Of a stretch of DNA of 64,000 bases, positions 26,520-36,964 are shown piece by piece. The translations under genes were made by a program, and so were the position numbers. The notes under the pieces were generated by a model that was given only the letters and a program-made list of their open reading frames with translations, did not search any database and was not told the DNA's origin. The stretch's first letter is position 1, and each line of letters opens with the position of its first letter. The DNA lies in assembly GCF_002979415.1 (NCBI RefSeq), contig NZ_PCOT01000002.1, positions 161,623-225,622 of the forward strand, in the 5' to 3' direction. Origin of the DNA: Microbacterium sp. MYb72. GTDB lineage: Bacteria; Actinomycetota; Actinomycetes; Actinomycetales; Microbacteriaceae.

Positions 26520-26798
26520 GGGGACGCCCGAGAGCAGGAGGATCACCAGTCCGCTGGTGGCGAGGAACGCGCCGATCATCCACCAGGCGCTGACCTCGTG
26601 TCCCTCGTCGCGACGCACGCGGAAGAGCACATCGGCACGGCGAGCCGGGTCGACCGCGTGGACCGTGGCGGCGGAGGCGGCTGCTGCTTTGGCTGCCGCG
26701 TCGATCTCGTCGACGTTCACCCGGAGGATGCGCCCGGTGTTCGTCGTGACGAACTTGGTCGGCGCGGCCTTCGAATCGCTCGTGTGCTGCGTTGCCAT
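26508..26798 (-). CDS. Small single-pass membrane protein
   Basis: 96 residues, function unrecognised. A soluble N-terminus with FVTTNTGRILRVNVDEIDAAAKAAAASAA, an R/D-rich middle, and one C-terminal helix (AWWMIGAFLATSGLVILLL). The product name cannot be improved from sequence. Its 3' end lies inside a tandem repeat that repeats its stop codon downstream. Confidence 0.65.
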   Translation of the reverse strand: MATQHTSDSKAAPTKFVTTNTGRILRVNVDEIDAAAKAAAASAATVHAVDPARRADVLFRVRRDEGHEVSAWWMIGAFLATSGLVILLLSGVPGVA

Positions 26799-26980
26799 CT
26801 GCTTCGCCCTCCTGTGTCTGCGGTGCCTGCGGCTCCGTCGACGGTGAGAAACCCAGAGACAATTGTCACACGACGCGCACGGAAACCACGGCTCAGCGCT
26901 CCGGGCAGGGGTTCCGTCTCGATAACGATGCCGCGCGCACCTCAGCTCTCACGATGGCGCGCGTCGCCGTCAGCACAGGA

Positions 26981-27967
26981 TCAGAGCCACTTCGAGACGA
27001 GGTGCTCCGAGGCGATCCGCCGCAGGGTGCCCGATGCGCCGCGCAGCACGACGCTCTCGGTGTAGATGTAGCCGCCCTCACGACGCACACCCGCGACGAG
27101 CTGACCGTCGGTCACGCCCGTCGCCACGAAGATCGTGTTGTCGCCCCGGACGAGGTCGTCGGCCTCATAGACCTTGTCCATGTCGAGACCGGCGTCGATG
27201 CCGCGCTGACGCTCGTCGTCATCACGAGGCCACAGGCGGCCCTGGATGTGACCGCCGAGCGCCTTGATCGCGCACGCGGTCACGATGCCCTCGGGGCTGC
27301 CGCCGACGCCGACGCACATGTCGGTGCGCGCGCCGTGGCGTGCGGCGTTGATGCCGCCCGCGACATCGCCGTCGCTCATCAGACGGGTGCCGGCTCCGGC
27401 ATCCCTGATCTCCTGGATGAGCTGCTCGTGGCGCGGACGGTTGAGGACGGAGACGACGATCTCGTCGACCGGCTTGCCCAGCGCGGCCGAGAGACGACGG
27501 ATGTTCTCGCCGATCGGGAGGCGGATGTCGACGACGCCGACGCCCGCGGGACCGGTGACGAGCTTGTCCATGTAGAAGACGCTGGACGCGTCGAGCATCG
27601 TTCCACGGTCGGACACGGCGATCACCGACAGCGCGTTCTGGCGGCCGGCGGCCGTCAGGGAGGTGCCGTCGATCGGATCGACGGCGATGTCGCAGAGCGG
27701 CCCGGTGCCCGTGCCGACGACCTCGCCGTTGAAGAGCATCGGGGCGTTGTCCTTCTCGCCCTCGCCGATGACGACCTGCCCCTGGAAGGCCACGGTGCCG
27801 AGGAAGGCTCGCATGGCGTCGACGGCCGCGCCGTCGGCGGCCTCCTTCGCGCCACGGCCGATGAACGGCACCGCACGGATCGCGGCCGCCTCGGTCGCGC
27901 GCACCAGCTCCATTGCGAGGTTGCGGTCGGGACGAAGAGGGCTCAGATCACCAGTCAGACTTACCAT
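26981..27967 (-). CDS. glpX: Fructose-1,6-bisphosphatase, class II
   Basis: Gluconeogenic phosphatase of 328 residues. Metal and phosphate motifs: GEGEKDNAPML, AVDPIDGTSLTAAG and GGSPEGIVTACA. The ATG at 27967 (MVSLTGDLSP) lies exactly 6 nt after TACTCT on the minus strand, supporting leaderless translation; the longer in-frame extension is not protein-like. Divergent from the aldolase gene, which makes or uses the same metabolite, fructose 1,6-bisphosphate. Confidence 0.95.
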   Translation of the reverse strand: MVSLTGDLSPLRPDRNLAMELVRATEAAAIRAVPFIGRGAKEAADGAAVDAMRAFLGTVAFQGQVVIGEGEKDNAPMLFNGEVVGTGTGPLCDIAVDPIDGTSLTAAGRQNALSVIAVSDRGTMLDASSVFYMDKLVTGPAGVGVVDIRLPIGENIRRLSAALGKPVDEIVVSVLNRPRHEQLIQEIRDAGAGTRLMSDGDVAGGINAARHGARTDMCVGVGGSPEGIVTACAIKALGGHIQGRLWPRDDDERQRGIDAGLDMDKVYEADDLVRGDNTIFVATGVTDGQLVAGVRREGGYIYTESVVLRGASGTLRRIASEHLVSKWL

Positions 27968-28148
27968 GCGGCAAGAGTAGCCAGAATCGCGGTTGCAATC
28001 GCCTCCTTTCGGGCGAAATCGCATGAAGGAATCGTGATTCTTAACCGTGCGGCAGAGAGTCCCCCTCCGAAGCGTCATCCCGACGGCATCCCCTCCCCTT
28101 CCCGGCTAGAGTGACTGCTGTCCCGGCTCACCTATCGCAGGAGTTCTC

Positions 28149-29177
<1,029 letters not shown>

Positions 29178-29195
29178 CAGACGAGCATCATCACG

Positions 29196-29227
29196 GAATG
29201 CCCCGGCCGGGAACGGCCGGGGCATTC
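29196..29227 (+). terminator. Strong terminator after fbaA
   Basis: Perfect 13-bp stem (29196-29208 and 29215-29227) with a 6-nt loop, 18 nt after the fbaA stop, GC-rich, no long T-tract. The convergent MOSC gene ends 72 nt farther on. Confidence 0.85.
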
Positions 29228-29298
29228 TCCGTCCGAGCGGGGTTCTTCCCGGACAGCCGCGAGCCCCGCCGTCGGCGGCGCCGCGCACGGGTTGTGGG

Positions 29299-29847
29299 TC
29301 ACGGACCCCGGTAGATGTCCAGGATGCTCGGGGCGTGATCGGGGCGGTGGACCACGACGATCTCGTCGCCGGCCTCGATCCTGCCGTTCTTCACCACGCG
29401 GAGGTAGGGACCGAGACGACGCGCATCCGAGAAGCGCTTCACCCAGCCGCGTTCGGCATCGCCGCCGACGCGACGGGCGAACGTCTGGCACGGCGTGCGC
29501 GGCATGGTGACCTCGACGATCACGGTCGAGCCGATCCGCCACTGCTCGCCCACCAGGGCCGCGTTCACATCGATGCCCTCGACCCGCAGGTTCTCCCCGA
29601 ACCACCCAGGAGGAGTGTCGCGTCCGAGCTCGGCCGCCCAGTAGGCGGCATCCTCCTCGGAGTACGCGTACAGCGCCTTGTCCGGTCCGCCGTGATGTCT
29701 GCGATCGGCCTGCACGTCGGCGTAGACGCCGTAGGAGCCGACCTTCACCGGCCCCTCGACCGCCCTCTTGTCGATCGCCGTGATCCCGACGGTGCCGGCA
29801 TCCGGCAGCAGCTGATGGACAGCGCAGACGGCGACGAGACGGCTCAT
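29299..29847 (-). CDS. MOSC domain protein
   Basis: 182 residues covering a MOSC sulfur-carrier domain: KVGSYGVYADVQADRRHHGGPDKALYAY, then WFGENLRVEGID and the conserved cysteine in MPRTPCQTF (C120). MOSC proteins transfer sulfur or bind molybdenum cofactor, often in YiiM-like detoxification of N-hydroxylated bases. The ATG overlaps the stop of the DUF6264 gene, so both are coupled. Confidence 0.87.
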   Translation of the reverse strand: MSRLVAVCAVHQLLPDAGTVGITAIDKRAVEGPVKVGSYGVYADVQADRRHHGGPDKALYAYSEEDAAYWAAELGRDTPPGWFGENLRVEGIDVNAALVGEQWRIGSTVIVEVTMPRTPCQTFARRVGGDAERGWVKRFSDARRLGPYLRVVKNGRIEAGDEIVVVHRPDHAPSILDIYRGP

Positions 29848-30362
29848 CGCGTCGTCATGCTCTCGAGGTACGCGATGAACGCCGGGTCTCCCATCAGGGG
29901 GATCGCCGCGAAGATCGAAGTCACCAGCAGCGTCACCGCGGCGCCGACGAGCGGCACCCACCAGGTGAGCTTGCCCTGGCGCAGCCTCCGCAGCGAGATC
30001 ACGGCGGTGAGGCACCATCCGATGACGAGCACGATCGCGGCGACCGTGCCCCAGATCCTGCCCTGGTCGTAGTTCGTGAACTCCCCGTCGATCCCCATCA
30101 TCTTCATGACCTCGGTCATGACCCTGCCGAAGTCGAGGTACGACAGGCCTGCGGTGATGACGTTGACGAGGCCGTAGGCGAGCAGCACGACGGTCGCGAA
30201 GCGGTCGACGGGGCGACGGGGCGCTGCTGCGGGCGCGGCCTCGGAGGCGACAGGGGCGGCGGGCTCGACGGACTCGACCTCGCTCAGCGGCGGGAGGCCG
30301 GCGGCTCTGCGCTGTTCTTCCGGAGTCGCGAGTTCGCCGTACTGTGGCCGCTGATCGATCAT
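29844..30362 (-). CDS. DUF6264-like membrane protein
   Basis: 172 residues. N-terminus DQRPQYGELATPEEQRRAAGL, an Ala/Pro-rich spacer, then about three to four hydrophobic segments. The PQYGE-ATPEEQ opening recalls small Microbacteriaceae membrane proteins (DUF6264), family named from memory. The ATG at 30362 lies 6 nt after TAGCAT on the minus strand, which favours it over the GTG one codon earlier. Coupled by ATGA to the MOSC gene; no functional link is obvious. Confidence 0.65.
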   Translation of the reverse strand: MIDQRPQYGELATPEEQRRAAGLPPLSEVESVEPAAPVASEAAPAAAPRRPVDRFATVVLLAYGLVNVITAGLSYLDFGRVMTEVMKMMGIDGEFTNYDQGRIWGTVAAIVLVIGWCLTAVISLRRLRQGKLTWWVPLVGAAVTLLVTSIFAAIPLMGDPAFIAYLESMTTR

Positions 30363-30440
30363 CACGCCATGCTAACCGCCCTGGCCTGGAGCGGCGTCCA
30401 GGCGGAGACGAGCGCTGCTCCCCTGGCGCCGTGCCGCGAG

Positions 30441-30613
30441 AAAAAGCCCCGAACATGATGGCGGCCCCGGCGGAGTGGGGACTCCTCGGGGCCGCGGACT
30501 CAGAGCACTGGGGACGCTCGTCATCCAAGTGGGCTGCAGAACGCTGGGGACGTTCCACCTCCTGTAGCGTCGTTGCACTGACGACTACAACTCTGATCAT
30601 AGGAAAGCGCATG
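30441..30613 (-). ncRNA. Candidate structured RNA with C4-loop hairpins
   Basis: In the 292-nt gap between iclR and DUF6264 the minus strand can fold as follows. A stem at 30564-30588 (8 bp, 2-nt bulge). Two hairpins, 30539-30555 (GAACG/CGUUC) and 30503-30519 (GAGCG/UGCUC), with identical UCCCCAG loops (30515-30519 pairs with 30503-30507). A 9-bp stem, 30461-30469/30487-30495, enclosing a CCCC-loop hairpin (30472-30485). Finally GGGGC and five T (30450-30441). One pair in the second hairpin is G-U on the minus strand but A-C on the plus strand, so minus is the likely transcribed strand. A weak promoter (TTCACT, 17 nt, TAGCGC) precedes it. It could be a C-rich-loop sRNA or an attenuator. Confidence 0.4.
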
Positions 30614-30654
30614 CCATTGCGCTAGATGCAGTTCTTCAAATAGTGAACCGACGG

Positions 30655-31446
30655 TCAGATACTGAACTCCGCGCCCGGGCCGCCACCGTCCAGAGCATCC
30701 GCCCCGAGCTGGAGCGAGAGCCGTCTCGCGGCCCGCCGCAGCGCGGTCACCAGCGTCATGTCGACGACCGCGAGCTCCGCAGGCAGCGAGATCGCCAGGG
30801 ATGCCGTGACGTTCGGCGCGATGACCGGGACGGCGACGCAGGTGGCGCCGATCGCGTACTCCTCGCGGTCGACCGCGAACCCGGGTGAGTGCTCCAGCTG
30901 GGCGAGGAGCGTCGCGCGGTCGCTGATGGTGCGCGGCGTGAGCTCCTCCAGTCGGTGCCTGGCGAGGTAGTCTGCACGCTGCTCCTCCGACAGATCGGCC
31001 AGGATCTGCTTGCCCAGCGCCGTCGCGTGCGCGCTCGACTGCAGCCCGACCCACAGCTCGACCCGGGGGTTCTGCACCGCATCGACGATGTCGACGAGGT
31101 GCATCTCCCCGTCGGCGTAGCGGGAGAGGTACGCCGTCGCACCGACCTCCTCGGTCACGTCTCGCAGCGCCGCGCGGACCCTGGCGAGGAACACGCCCCT
31201 GGCGTCGAGCTCCGTCTGGAAGGCGGGGAACCGACTCCCCAGCACGAGCCCGTCGGGCTCGCTGGACAGATAGCCCTCGTGCACCAGGGTGCGGACCAGG
31301 TTGTACGTCGTACCCGGCGTGAGGCCGGTGATGGCGGCGAGCATCTTCGCCGGGAGAGGACGGGGCGAGTTCGCGACGATGTCGACGAGGCGAAGGGCGC
31401 GCTGCACCGAGCCGATGAGGGTGGGTTCCGCTTCCGCGGCGCTCAC
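30655..31446 (-). CDS. IclR-family transcriptional regulator
   Basis: 263 residues: N-terminal winged helix (LIGSVQRALRLVDIV ... MLAAITGLTPGTTYNLVRTLVHEGYL) and C-terminal IclR effector domain (SAHATALGKQILADL, EYAIGATCVAVPVI). The GTG at 31446 comes 2 nt after the ispH stop, so it is translated with ispH and lacks a separate promoter in the visible gap. The ligand is unknown. Linkage to ispH may be only positional. Confidence 0.88.
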   Translation of the reverse strand: MSAAEAEPTLIGSVQRALRLVDIVANSPRPLPAKMLAAITGLTPGTTYNLVRTLVHEGYLSSEPDGLVLGSRFPAFQTELDARGVFLARVRAALRDVTEEVGATAYLSRYADGEMHLVDIVDAVQNPRVELWVGLQSSAHATALGKQILADLSEEQRADYLARHRLEELTPRTISDRATLLAQLEHSPGFAVDREEYAIGATCVAVPVIAPNVTASLAISLPAELAVVDMTLVTALRRAARRLSLQLGADALDGGGPGAEFSI

Positions 31447-31448
31447 TC

Positions 31449-32525
31449 CTATGCGCCCCCGGAGGCCCGCCCGCCGAGGGCGCGCGCGTCGCGCTGCCCC
31501 GTGGCGTCCTGCCTCAGCTCCTTGGGAAGCGAGAACATGAGGTCCTCCTCGGCCGTGCGCACCTCTTCGACGTCGTGGTAGCCGGCGCCGTCGAGAGCAT
31601 CCAGCACCTCGCGCACGAGCACCTCGGGCACGGATGCTCCGCTGGTCACGCCGACCGTGGCGACGCCGTCGAGCCACTCCTGCTTGACCTCCTCCGCGTA
31701 GTCCACGCGGTACGCGGCCTTGGCGCCGTACTCGAGTGCGACCTCGACGAGACGCACCGAGTTCGACGAGTTCGAGGAGCCGACCACGATCACGAGGTCG
31801 GCGTTCGCCGCGACCTTCTTGATCGCGACCTGACGGTTCTGGGTGGCGTAGCAGATGTCATCGGACGGCGGGTTCTGCAGCTCGGGGAAGCGCAGGCGGA
31901 GGCGGTTCACCGTCTCCATCGTCTCGTCGACGGAGAGCGTCGTCTGCGACAGCCAGACGACCTTCGACGGATCCTTGACCTGGACGGTGTCGGCTTCCTC
32001 CGGAGAGTTCACGACCGTGACGTGCTCGGGGGCTTCACCCGCCGTGCCCTCGACCTCTTCGTGTCCCTCGTGCCCGATGAGCAGGATCTCGAAGTCGTCT
32101 CGTGCGAAGCGCACGGCCTCGCGGTGCACCTTGGTCACCAGGGGGCAGGTCGCGTCGATCGCGTGGAGTCCTCGATCCGACGCCGCGTTCACCACCGCCG
32201 GCGAGACGCCGTGGGCGCTGAAGACGACGTGAGCGCCCTCAGGCACCTCATCGACCTCTTCGACGAAGATCGCCCCCTTGGCCTCCAGCTCGGTGACGAC
32301 GTGGATGTTGTGGACGATCTGCTTGCGCACGTAGACCGGCGCCCCGTAGCGCTCCAGCGCCTTCTCCACCGCCACCACCGCACGGTCGACGCCGGCGCAG
32401 TAGCCGCGGGGCGCGGCGAGCAGAACCCGCTTCTGTCCCTGGACCGGGTTATCCTGAAGCCGCCCGGCCGCCGCACGCACTCGTGGGATACGCGGGGCAG
32501 GCAGATGCACGGCAGTCGAAGTCAC
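31449..32525 (-). CDS. ispH: 4-hydroxy-3-methylbut-2-enyl diphosphate reductase IspH
   Basis: Last step of the MEP isoprenoid pathway, giving IPP and DMAPP; a [4Fe-4S] enzyme. 358 residues. The three cluster cysteines are in [22 protein letters not shown] and [12 protein letters not shown]. There is an N-terminal extension of about 30 residues. GTG start at 32525, 6 nt after TAGAAT on the minus strand. It is divergent from xseA, sharing a 52-nt promoter. uppS, an isoprenoid user, lies 8 kb away. Confidence 0.95.
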   Translation of the reverse strand: MTSTAVHLPAPRIPRVRAAAGRLQDNPVQGQKRVLLAAPRGYCAGVDRAVVAVEKALERYGAPVYVRKQIVHNIHVVTELEAKGAIFVEEVDEVPEGAHVVFSAHGVSPAVVNAASDRGLHAIDATCPLVTKVHREAVRFARDDFEILLIGHEGHEEVEGTAGEAPEHVTVVNSPEEADTVQVKDPSKVVWLSQTTLSVDETMETVNRLRLRFPELQNPPSDDICYATQNRQVAIKKVAANADLVIVVGSSNSSNSVRLVEVALEYGAKAAYRVDYAEEVKQEWLDGVATVGVTSGASVPEVLVREVLDALDGAGYHDVEEVRTAEEDLMFSLPKELRQDATGQRDARALGGRASGGA

Positions 32526-32577
32526 TCTGGAATTCTACCGCCGCAAAGCTGGACAGAGCCGGGTAGGACGGGAGCAC

Positions 32578-33855
32578 ATGACGGTCTTCGAAGCCGAGAC
32601 GGCGCCGGGCGAGGCGCCGCCCGCCGATGCTGTCGCGCCGCGCGATTCGACGGCAGACGCTCCGACTTCGGTCGCACGGCTGAATGCGACCATCCGCGAC
32701 TTCGTCGCCAAGTGGAACACGGTCTGGGTCGAAGGCGAGATCACCTCCTGGAACGTGCGTGCAGGCAACGTGTTCGCCCGCCTCAAGGACACGCGCTCGG
32801 ATGCCCAGATCTCGATCAGGATCTGGTCGAGCGTGCGCGCGCGCATCCCGAACGACCTCGGCGTCGGCGATCACGTCATCGCCGCGGTGAAGTCCGACTA
32901 CTTCGTCAAGAGCGGCGACTTCAGCTTCGCCGTCTCGGCCATGAAGCACGTCGGCCTCGGCGATCAGCTCGAGCGCCTGGAGAAGCTGCGCGCGCAGCTG
33001 CGTCAGGAGGGCCTGTTCGACCCCGCGCGGAAGAAGCGGCTCCCCTTCCTCCCGCACGTGATCGGACTCATCACCGGCGAGCGCTCGGATGCCGAGAAGG
33101 ATGTGCATCGCAACGCCGAGCTGCGGTGGCCGCAGGTGCGGTTCCGCACCGAGTACGCCGCCGTGCAGGGTGACCGCTGCGTACCCGACACCCTCGCCGC
33201 ACTCGCCCGGCTGGATGCCGACCCCGAGGTCGACGTCATCATCATCGCCCGCGGGGGCGGCGATCCGCAGACCCTGCTCGGCTTCAGCGACGAGCGTCTC
33301 GTGCGCGCCGTGGCCGCTGCGTCCACTCCGATCGTGAGCGCGATCGGTCACGAGAACGACCACCCCCTGCTCGACGACGTCGCCGACCTGCGAGCCTCCA
33401 CTCCGACGGACGCGGCGAAACGCGTGGTCCCCGATGTGGGAGAGCAGCGCGCGCTCATCGGGCAGCTGCGTTCGCGCGCGACGACCCGGCTCACGCAGCG
33501 CGTCGGCCATGACATCGCGCAGCTGCAGCAGCTGCGCTCGCGCCCGGCGCTGCGCTCCCCCGATCCGATCATCGACAACCGCGCTCAGGAGCTGTGGCTG
33601 CTGCAGTCCAGGGGACGCGACACGATCTCCCGCCAGCTCGACGCCGCAGGGCGGAAGACCAGCGAGCTGCGTGCCTCCCTGCGCGCACTCTCGCCCGCGG
33701 CGACGTTGGCCCGCGGCTACGCGATCGCCCACCTCGACGGCGGTGTGATCCTGCGCGACGCCGCCGACGCCCCCGCGGGCACTCCGCTGACGATCACCGT
33801 CGACCGGGGATCGGTCGCCGCGGTGTCCGACGGCGAGATCTCCGAAGCGCCCTGA
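32578..33855 (+). CDS. xseA: Exodeoxyribonuclease VII large subunit
   Basis: 425 residues: OB domain (VWVEGEITSWNVRAGNVFARLKD) then catalytic domain (IGLITGERSDAEKDV, IIIARGGGDPQTLLGFSDE, PIVSAIGHENDHPLLD) and helical C-terminus. With XseB it forms the single-strand exonuclease used in mismatch repair and recombination. Start ATG 32578, GGGAG upstream. First gene of the xseA-xseB-DUF4245-carbonic anhydrase run. Confidence 0.95.
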   Translation: MTVFEAETAPGEAPPADAVAPRDSTADAPTSVARLNATIRDFVAKWNTVWVEGEITSWNVRAGNVFARLKDTRSDAQISIRIWSSVRARIPNDLGVGDHVIAAVKSDYFVKSGDFSFAVSAMKHVGLGDQLERLEKLRAQLRQEGLFDPARKKRLPFLPHVIGLITGERSDAEKDVHRNAELRWPQVRFRTEYAAVQGDRCVPDTLAALARLDADPEVDVIIIARGGGDPQTLLGFSDERLVRAVAAASTPIVSAIGHENDHPLLDDVADLRASTPTDAAKRVVPDVGEQRALIGQLRSRATTRLTQRVGHDIAQLQQLRSRPALRSPDPIIDNRAQELWLLQSRGRDTISRQLDAAGRKTSELRASLRALSPAATLARGYAIAHLDGGVILRDAADAPAGTPLTITVDRGSVAAVSDGEISEAP

Positions 33856-33905
33856 CGACGACCGGGCCCGAGGGAGTGTCCCCGGGCACCGCGTAGGATG
33901 GTGGG

Positions 33906-34136
33906 GTGAGCGCGCAGAACGACACCCCGGTTGAGACGCTGTCGTTCGAGGCCGCACGCGACGAGCTCGTGAGGGTCGTCTCCGAACTCGAGCAGGGCGC
34001 ACCGACCCTCGAGCAGTCGCTGGCCCTGTGGGAGCGCGGCGAAGCTCTCGCCGCCCGCTGCGAGGAGTGGCTGCTGGGCGCGAAGCGCCGCCTGGACGCC
34101 GCCCGTGCCACGGCATCCGAAGAGGACGAATCGTGA
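33906..34136 (+). CDS. xseB: Exodeoxyribonuclease VII small subunit
   Basis: 76 residues forming the helical hairpin typical of XseB: LSFEAARDELVRVVSELEQGAPTLEQSLALWERGEALA. The acidic tail (SEEDES) is common in actinobacterial members. GTG at 33906, exactly 6 nt after TAGGAT (33894-33899), giving it its own leaderless promoter despite sitting 50 nt behind xseA. Its stop overlaps the next GTG start. Confidence 0.95.
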   Translation: MSAQNDTPVETLSFEAARDELVRVVSELEQGAPTLEQSLALWERGEALAARCEEWLLGAKRRLDAARATASEEDES

Positions 34137-34777
34137 ACAAGCCCGCCCCCATCGTCGCCGAGCTCGGACGCCCGGAGACTCCCGAGGAGACCGCGGCGCG
34201 CAAGGCCGAGTCCAGCAGGGCCTACCGCTCCAGCCAGAACGTGCGCAGCCTGGTCGCCGCCCTCATCGTGACGCTGGCGGTCGTCGCCGTCATCGTCTTC
34301 GCGGTACCGCGGGGCGAGCCGGCATCCGCCCCCAAGGTCGACATCGCCGGTATCGCCGCCGATGTCGAATCCACCATGAAGCGCCCCGTCATCCTCCCCG
34401 ATACCGGCACCTTCTGGCGCGTCAACGCGGCGGAGCTGACCAGCGGATCCACGGTCGTGTGGGACGTCACTCTCGCTCCGAAGGGCGACGAAGAGCGCGG
34501 ATACATCAAGATCGCGCAGGCCTTCGACGCCGAATCCAGCTGGGCCCCGCAGCGTCTGAACGGCACGGCTCCCTCAGACACCACCACGATCGGCGGTGTC
34601 GAGTGGGATGTCTACCGTGTCGGCGACGCCGGCGCGAAGCAGAACATCACCTACGCGATCGGCACCCAGGCCGGATCCGACTACGTGCTCCTGTACGGGT
34701 CGCGTTCGGCCGATTCGACGGCCGAGCTCGCCGAATCCCTCATCCCGCAGATCCACGCCCTCTCGGAGGCCTCATGA
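34133..34777 (+). CDS. DUF4245 membrane-anchored protein
   Basis: 214 residues: a cytoplasmic N-terminus of about 35 residues, one membrane helix (LVAALIVTLAVVAVIVFAV), then an extracytoplasmic domain with DTGTFWRVNAAELTSG and IGGVEWDVYRVGD, typical of DUF4245. The family is common next to xseB in actinobacteria; function unknown. It begins with GTGA overlap and ends with ATGA overlap to carbonic anhydrase. Confidence 0.85.
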   Translation: MNKPAPIVAELGRPETPEETAARKAESSRAYRSSQNVRSLVAALIVTLAVVAVIVFAVPRGEPASAPKVDIAGIAADVESTMKRPVILPDTGTFWRVNAAELTSGSTVVWDVTLAPKGDEERGYIKIAQAFDAESSWAPQRLNGTAPSDTTTIGGVEWDVYRVGDAGAKQNITYAIGTQAGSDYVLLYGSRSADSTAELAESLIPQIHALSEAS

Positions 34778-35424
34778 CCACGGCTCTCACCCCCGCCGCC
34801 GCCTGGAAGCAGATGCAGGAGGGCAACCAGCGCTTCGTCGCCGACGAGCCCCGCCATCCCAACCAGGACGTCGCTCGGAGGAAGGACCTGGCCGCAGCGC
34901 AGAACCCGGTGGCTACCCTCTTCGGATGCTCTGACTCGCGCCTTGCGGCCGAGATCATCTTCGACCTCGGCCTCGGCGACCTGTTCGTCGTGCGCAATGC
35001 GGGCCAGGTCATCGGCGAGTCGATCGTCGCGAGCCTGGAGTATGCGGTGGCCGTGCTGAACGTGCCGCTGATCGTGGTCCTCGCGCACGACTCCTGCGGT
35101 GCGGTGCGGGCGGCGATCGACGGCACCGCCATCGACGCCGCTCCCCTGCCTCCGCACATCTGGAAGCTCATCGCCCCGATCGTCCCCGCAGCCCGCAAGG
35201 TGCTCGTCGAGAACGGCGGCACCACGGTCGCCGACATCGACTCGGAGCTGGTCGGCCGGGAGCACCTGCGCAACACCGTCAGCGACCTGCTGCAGTCGTC
35301 GGAGCTCATCTCCAACGCCGTCGCAGAGGGTCGCCTGGGCATCGTCGGCGCCAACTACCGACTGGCCGAGGGCACCGCCGTCCCGGTCATCACCGTCGGC
35401 ATCGACGCCACAGACCCCCGATAG
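34774..35424 (+). CDS. Beta-class carbonic anhydrase
   Basis: 216 residues converting CO2 and water to bicarbonate. Zinc ligands and the Asp/Arg dyad are present: CSDSR (about 52-56) and HDSCGAV (H about 105, C about 108), with FVVRNAGQ between them. Coupled to the DUF4245 gene; the fumarase gene follows after 53 nt with its own ribosome-binding site. It may supply bicarbonate for carboxylation reactions. Confidence 0.93.
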   Translation: MTTALTPAAAWKQMQEGNQRFVADEPRHPNQDVARRKDLAAAQNPVATLFGCSDSRLAAEIIFDLGLGDLFVVRNAGQVIGESIVASLEYAVAVLNVPLIVVLAHDSCGAVRAAIDGTAIDAAPLPPHIWKLIAPIVPAARKVLVENGGTTVADIDSELVGREHLRNTVSDLLQSSELISNAVAEGRLGIVGANYRLAEGTAVPVITVGIDATDPR

Positions 35425-35477
35425 AAGCACCAGACACACATCCAGGGGAACGACCCCGAAACCAAGGAGGGTTCGGA

Positions 35478-36899
35478 ATGACCGACACCGACCAGCGCAG
35501 CGGCGAGAACTCGCAGGGCTACCGCATCGAGCACGACACCATGGGCGAGGTGCGGGTGCCCGTGAACGCGCTCTACGGTGCGCAGACCCAGCGAGCCGTG
35601 GAGAACTTCCCGATCTCGGGCAAAGGCCTGGAGTCGACGCAGATCGCCGCCCTCGCGCGCATCAAGAAGGCCGCAGCGCTCGCCAACAAGGAGCTCGGCA
35701 CGCTCGACGGCGCCATCGCCGACGCGATCGCCCAGGCCGCGGACCAGGTCGCCGCCGGCATCCACGACGGCGAGTTCCCGGTCGACACCTACCAGACCGG
35801 CTCCGGCACGTCGTCGAACATGAACATGAACGAGGTGCTCGCGACCCTCGCGACGCGCATCCTCGGCGCGACCGTGCACCCCAACGACCACGTGAACGCG
35901 TCGCAGTCCTCGAACGACGTGTTCCCGACGTCCGTGCACATCGCCGTCACCCAGGCGCTCATCGACACGCTCATCCCCGCACTCGACCACCTCGCCGTGG
36001 CTCTCGAGGCCAAGGCCGAGCTGTGGAAGGACGCCGTCAAGTCCGGCCGCACGCACCTCATGGACGCCACGCCCGTGACGCTCGGCCAGGAGTTCGGCGG
36101 CTACGCGCGTCAGATCCGCCTCGGCATCGAGCGCGTGCAGTCTGCTCTCCCCCGCGTCGCGGAGGTCCCGCTCGGCGGCACCGCTGTCGGCACCGGCATC
36201 AACACGCCGCTCGGATTCCCGCAGAAGGTCATCGCGCTGCTCGCGGCCGAGACCGAGCTGCCCATCACCGAGGCGAAGGACCACTTCGAGGCGCAGGCCA
36301 ACCGCGACGGCCTCGTCGAGGCATCCGGCGCCCTGCGCACCATCGCGGTCTCGCTGACCAAGATCAACAACGACCTGCGCTGGATGGGCTCCGGCCCCAA
36401 CACCGGTCTGGGCGAGCTGCACATCCCCGACCTGCAGCCCGGCTCCTCGATCATGCCCGGCAAGGTCAACCCGGTCGTCCCGGAGGCCGTGCTCATGGTG
36501 TGCGCCAGGGTCATCGGCAACGACGCGACCGTGGCCTGGGCCGGCGCCTCCGGCTCGTTCGAGCTGAACGTCGCGATCCCGGTCATGGGCACGGCGCTGC
36601 TCGAGTCGATCCGCCTCCTCTCGAACGCCTCGCGCGTGCTCGCCGACAAGACCGTCGACGGCCTGCAGGCGAACCTGGAGCGCGCAGCGGCGTTCGCCGG
36701 CATGAGCCCGTCGATCGTGACGCCGCTCAACAAGCTCATCGGCTACGAGGCCGCGGCGAAGATCGCGAAGCACTCGGTCGCCAAGGGCATCACGGTGCGC
36801 GACGCCGTGATCGACCTCGGCTACGTCGAGCGCGGAGAGCTGACCCTCGAGCAGCTCGACGAGAAGCTCGATCTGCTGAGCATGACGCACGCCGGCTGA
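35478..36899 (+). CDS. fumC: Fumarate hydratase, class II
   Basis: TCA-cycle enzyme interconverting fumarate and malate, 473 residues, oxygen-stable homotetramer. Family marks: [43 protein letters not shown] and the superfamily signature [19 protein letters not shown] 8 nt before the ATG makes this one of the best ribosome sites in the window. A 19-bp terminator separates it from the convergent phoH gene. Confidence 0.97.
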   Translation: MTDTDQRSGENSQGYRIEHDTMGEVRVPVNALYGAQTQRAVENFPISGKGLESTQIAALARIKKAAALANKELGTLDGAIADAIAQAADQVAAGIHDGEFPVDTYQTGSGTSSNMNMNEVLATLATRILGATVHPNDHVNASQSSNDVFPTSVHIAVTQALIDTLIPALDHLAVALEAKAELWKDAVKSGRTHLMDATPVTLGQEFGGYARQIRLGIERVQSALPRVAEVPLGGTAVGTGINTPLGFPQKVIALLAAETELPITEAKDHFEAQANRDGLVEASGALRTIAVSLTKINNDLRWMGSGPNTGLGELHIPDLQPGSSIMPGKVNPVVPEAVLMVCARVIGNDATVAWAGASGSFELNVAIPVMGTALLESIRLLSNASRVLADKTVDGLQANLERAAAFAGMSPSIVTPLNKLIGYEAAAKIAKHSVAKGITVRDAVIDLGYVERGELTLEQLDEKLDLLSMTHAG

Positions 36900-36911
36900 G
36901 CCGGTCGTCAC

Positions 36912-36954
36912 AAGACGGATGCCGCGGGGACCTGGTCCCCGCGGCATCCGTCTT
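36912..36954. terminator. 19-bp bidirectional terminator between fumC and phoH
   Basis: Perfect 19-bp stem (36912-36930 and 36936-36954) with a CCTGG loop, 12 nt after the fumC stop and 10 nt before the phoH stop. Both arms begin with AAGA and end with TCTT, so a short U-run follows on either strand. Confidence 0.9.
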
Positions 36955-36964
36955 TCTGCGTCTG

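Noticed and set aside
30441..30600. Leader peptide of a branched-chain amino acid operon
   Set aside because: The valine-rich MIRVVVV start is suggestive, but there is no nearby stop codon and no ilv gene downstream, so I kept it only as an alternative reading of the structured RNA.
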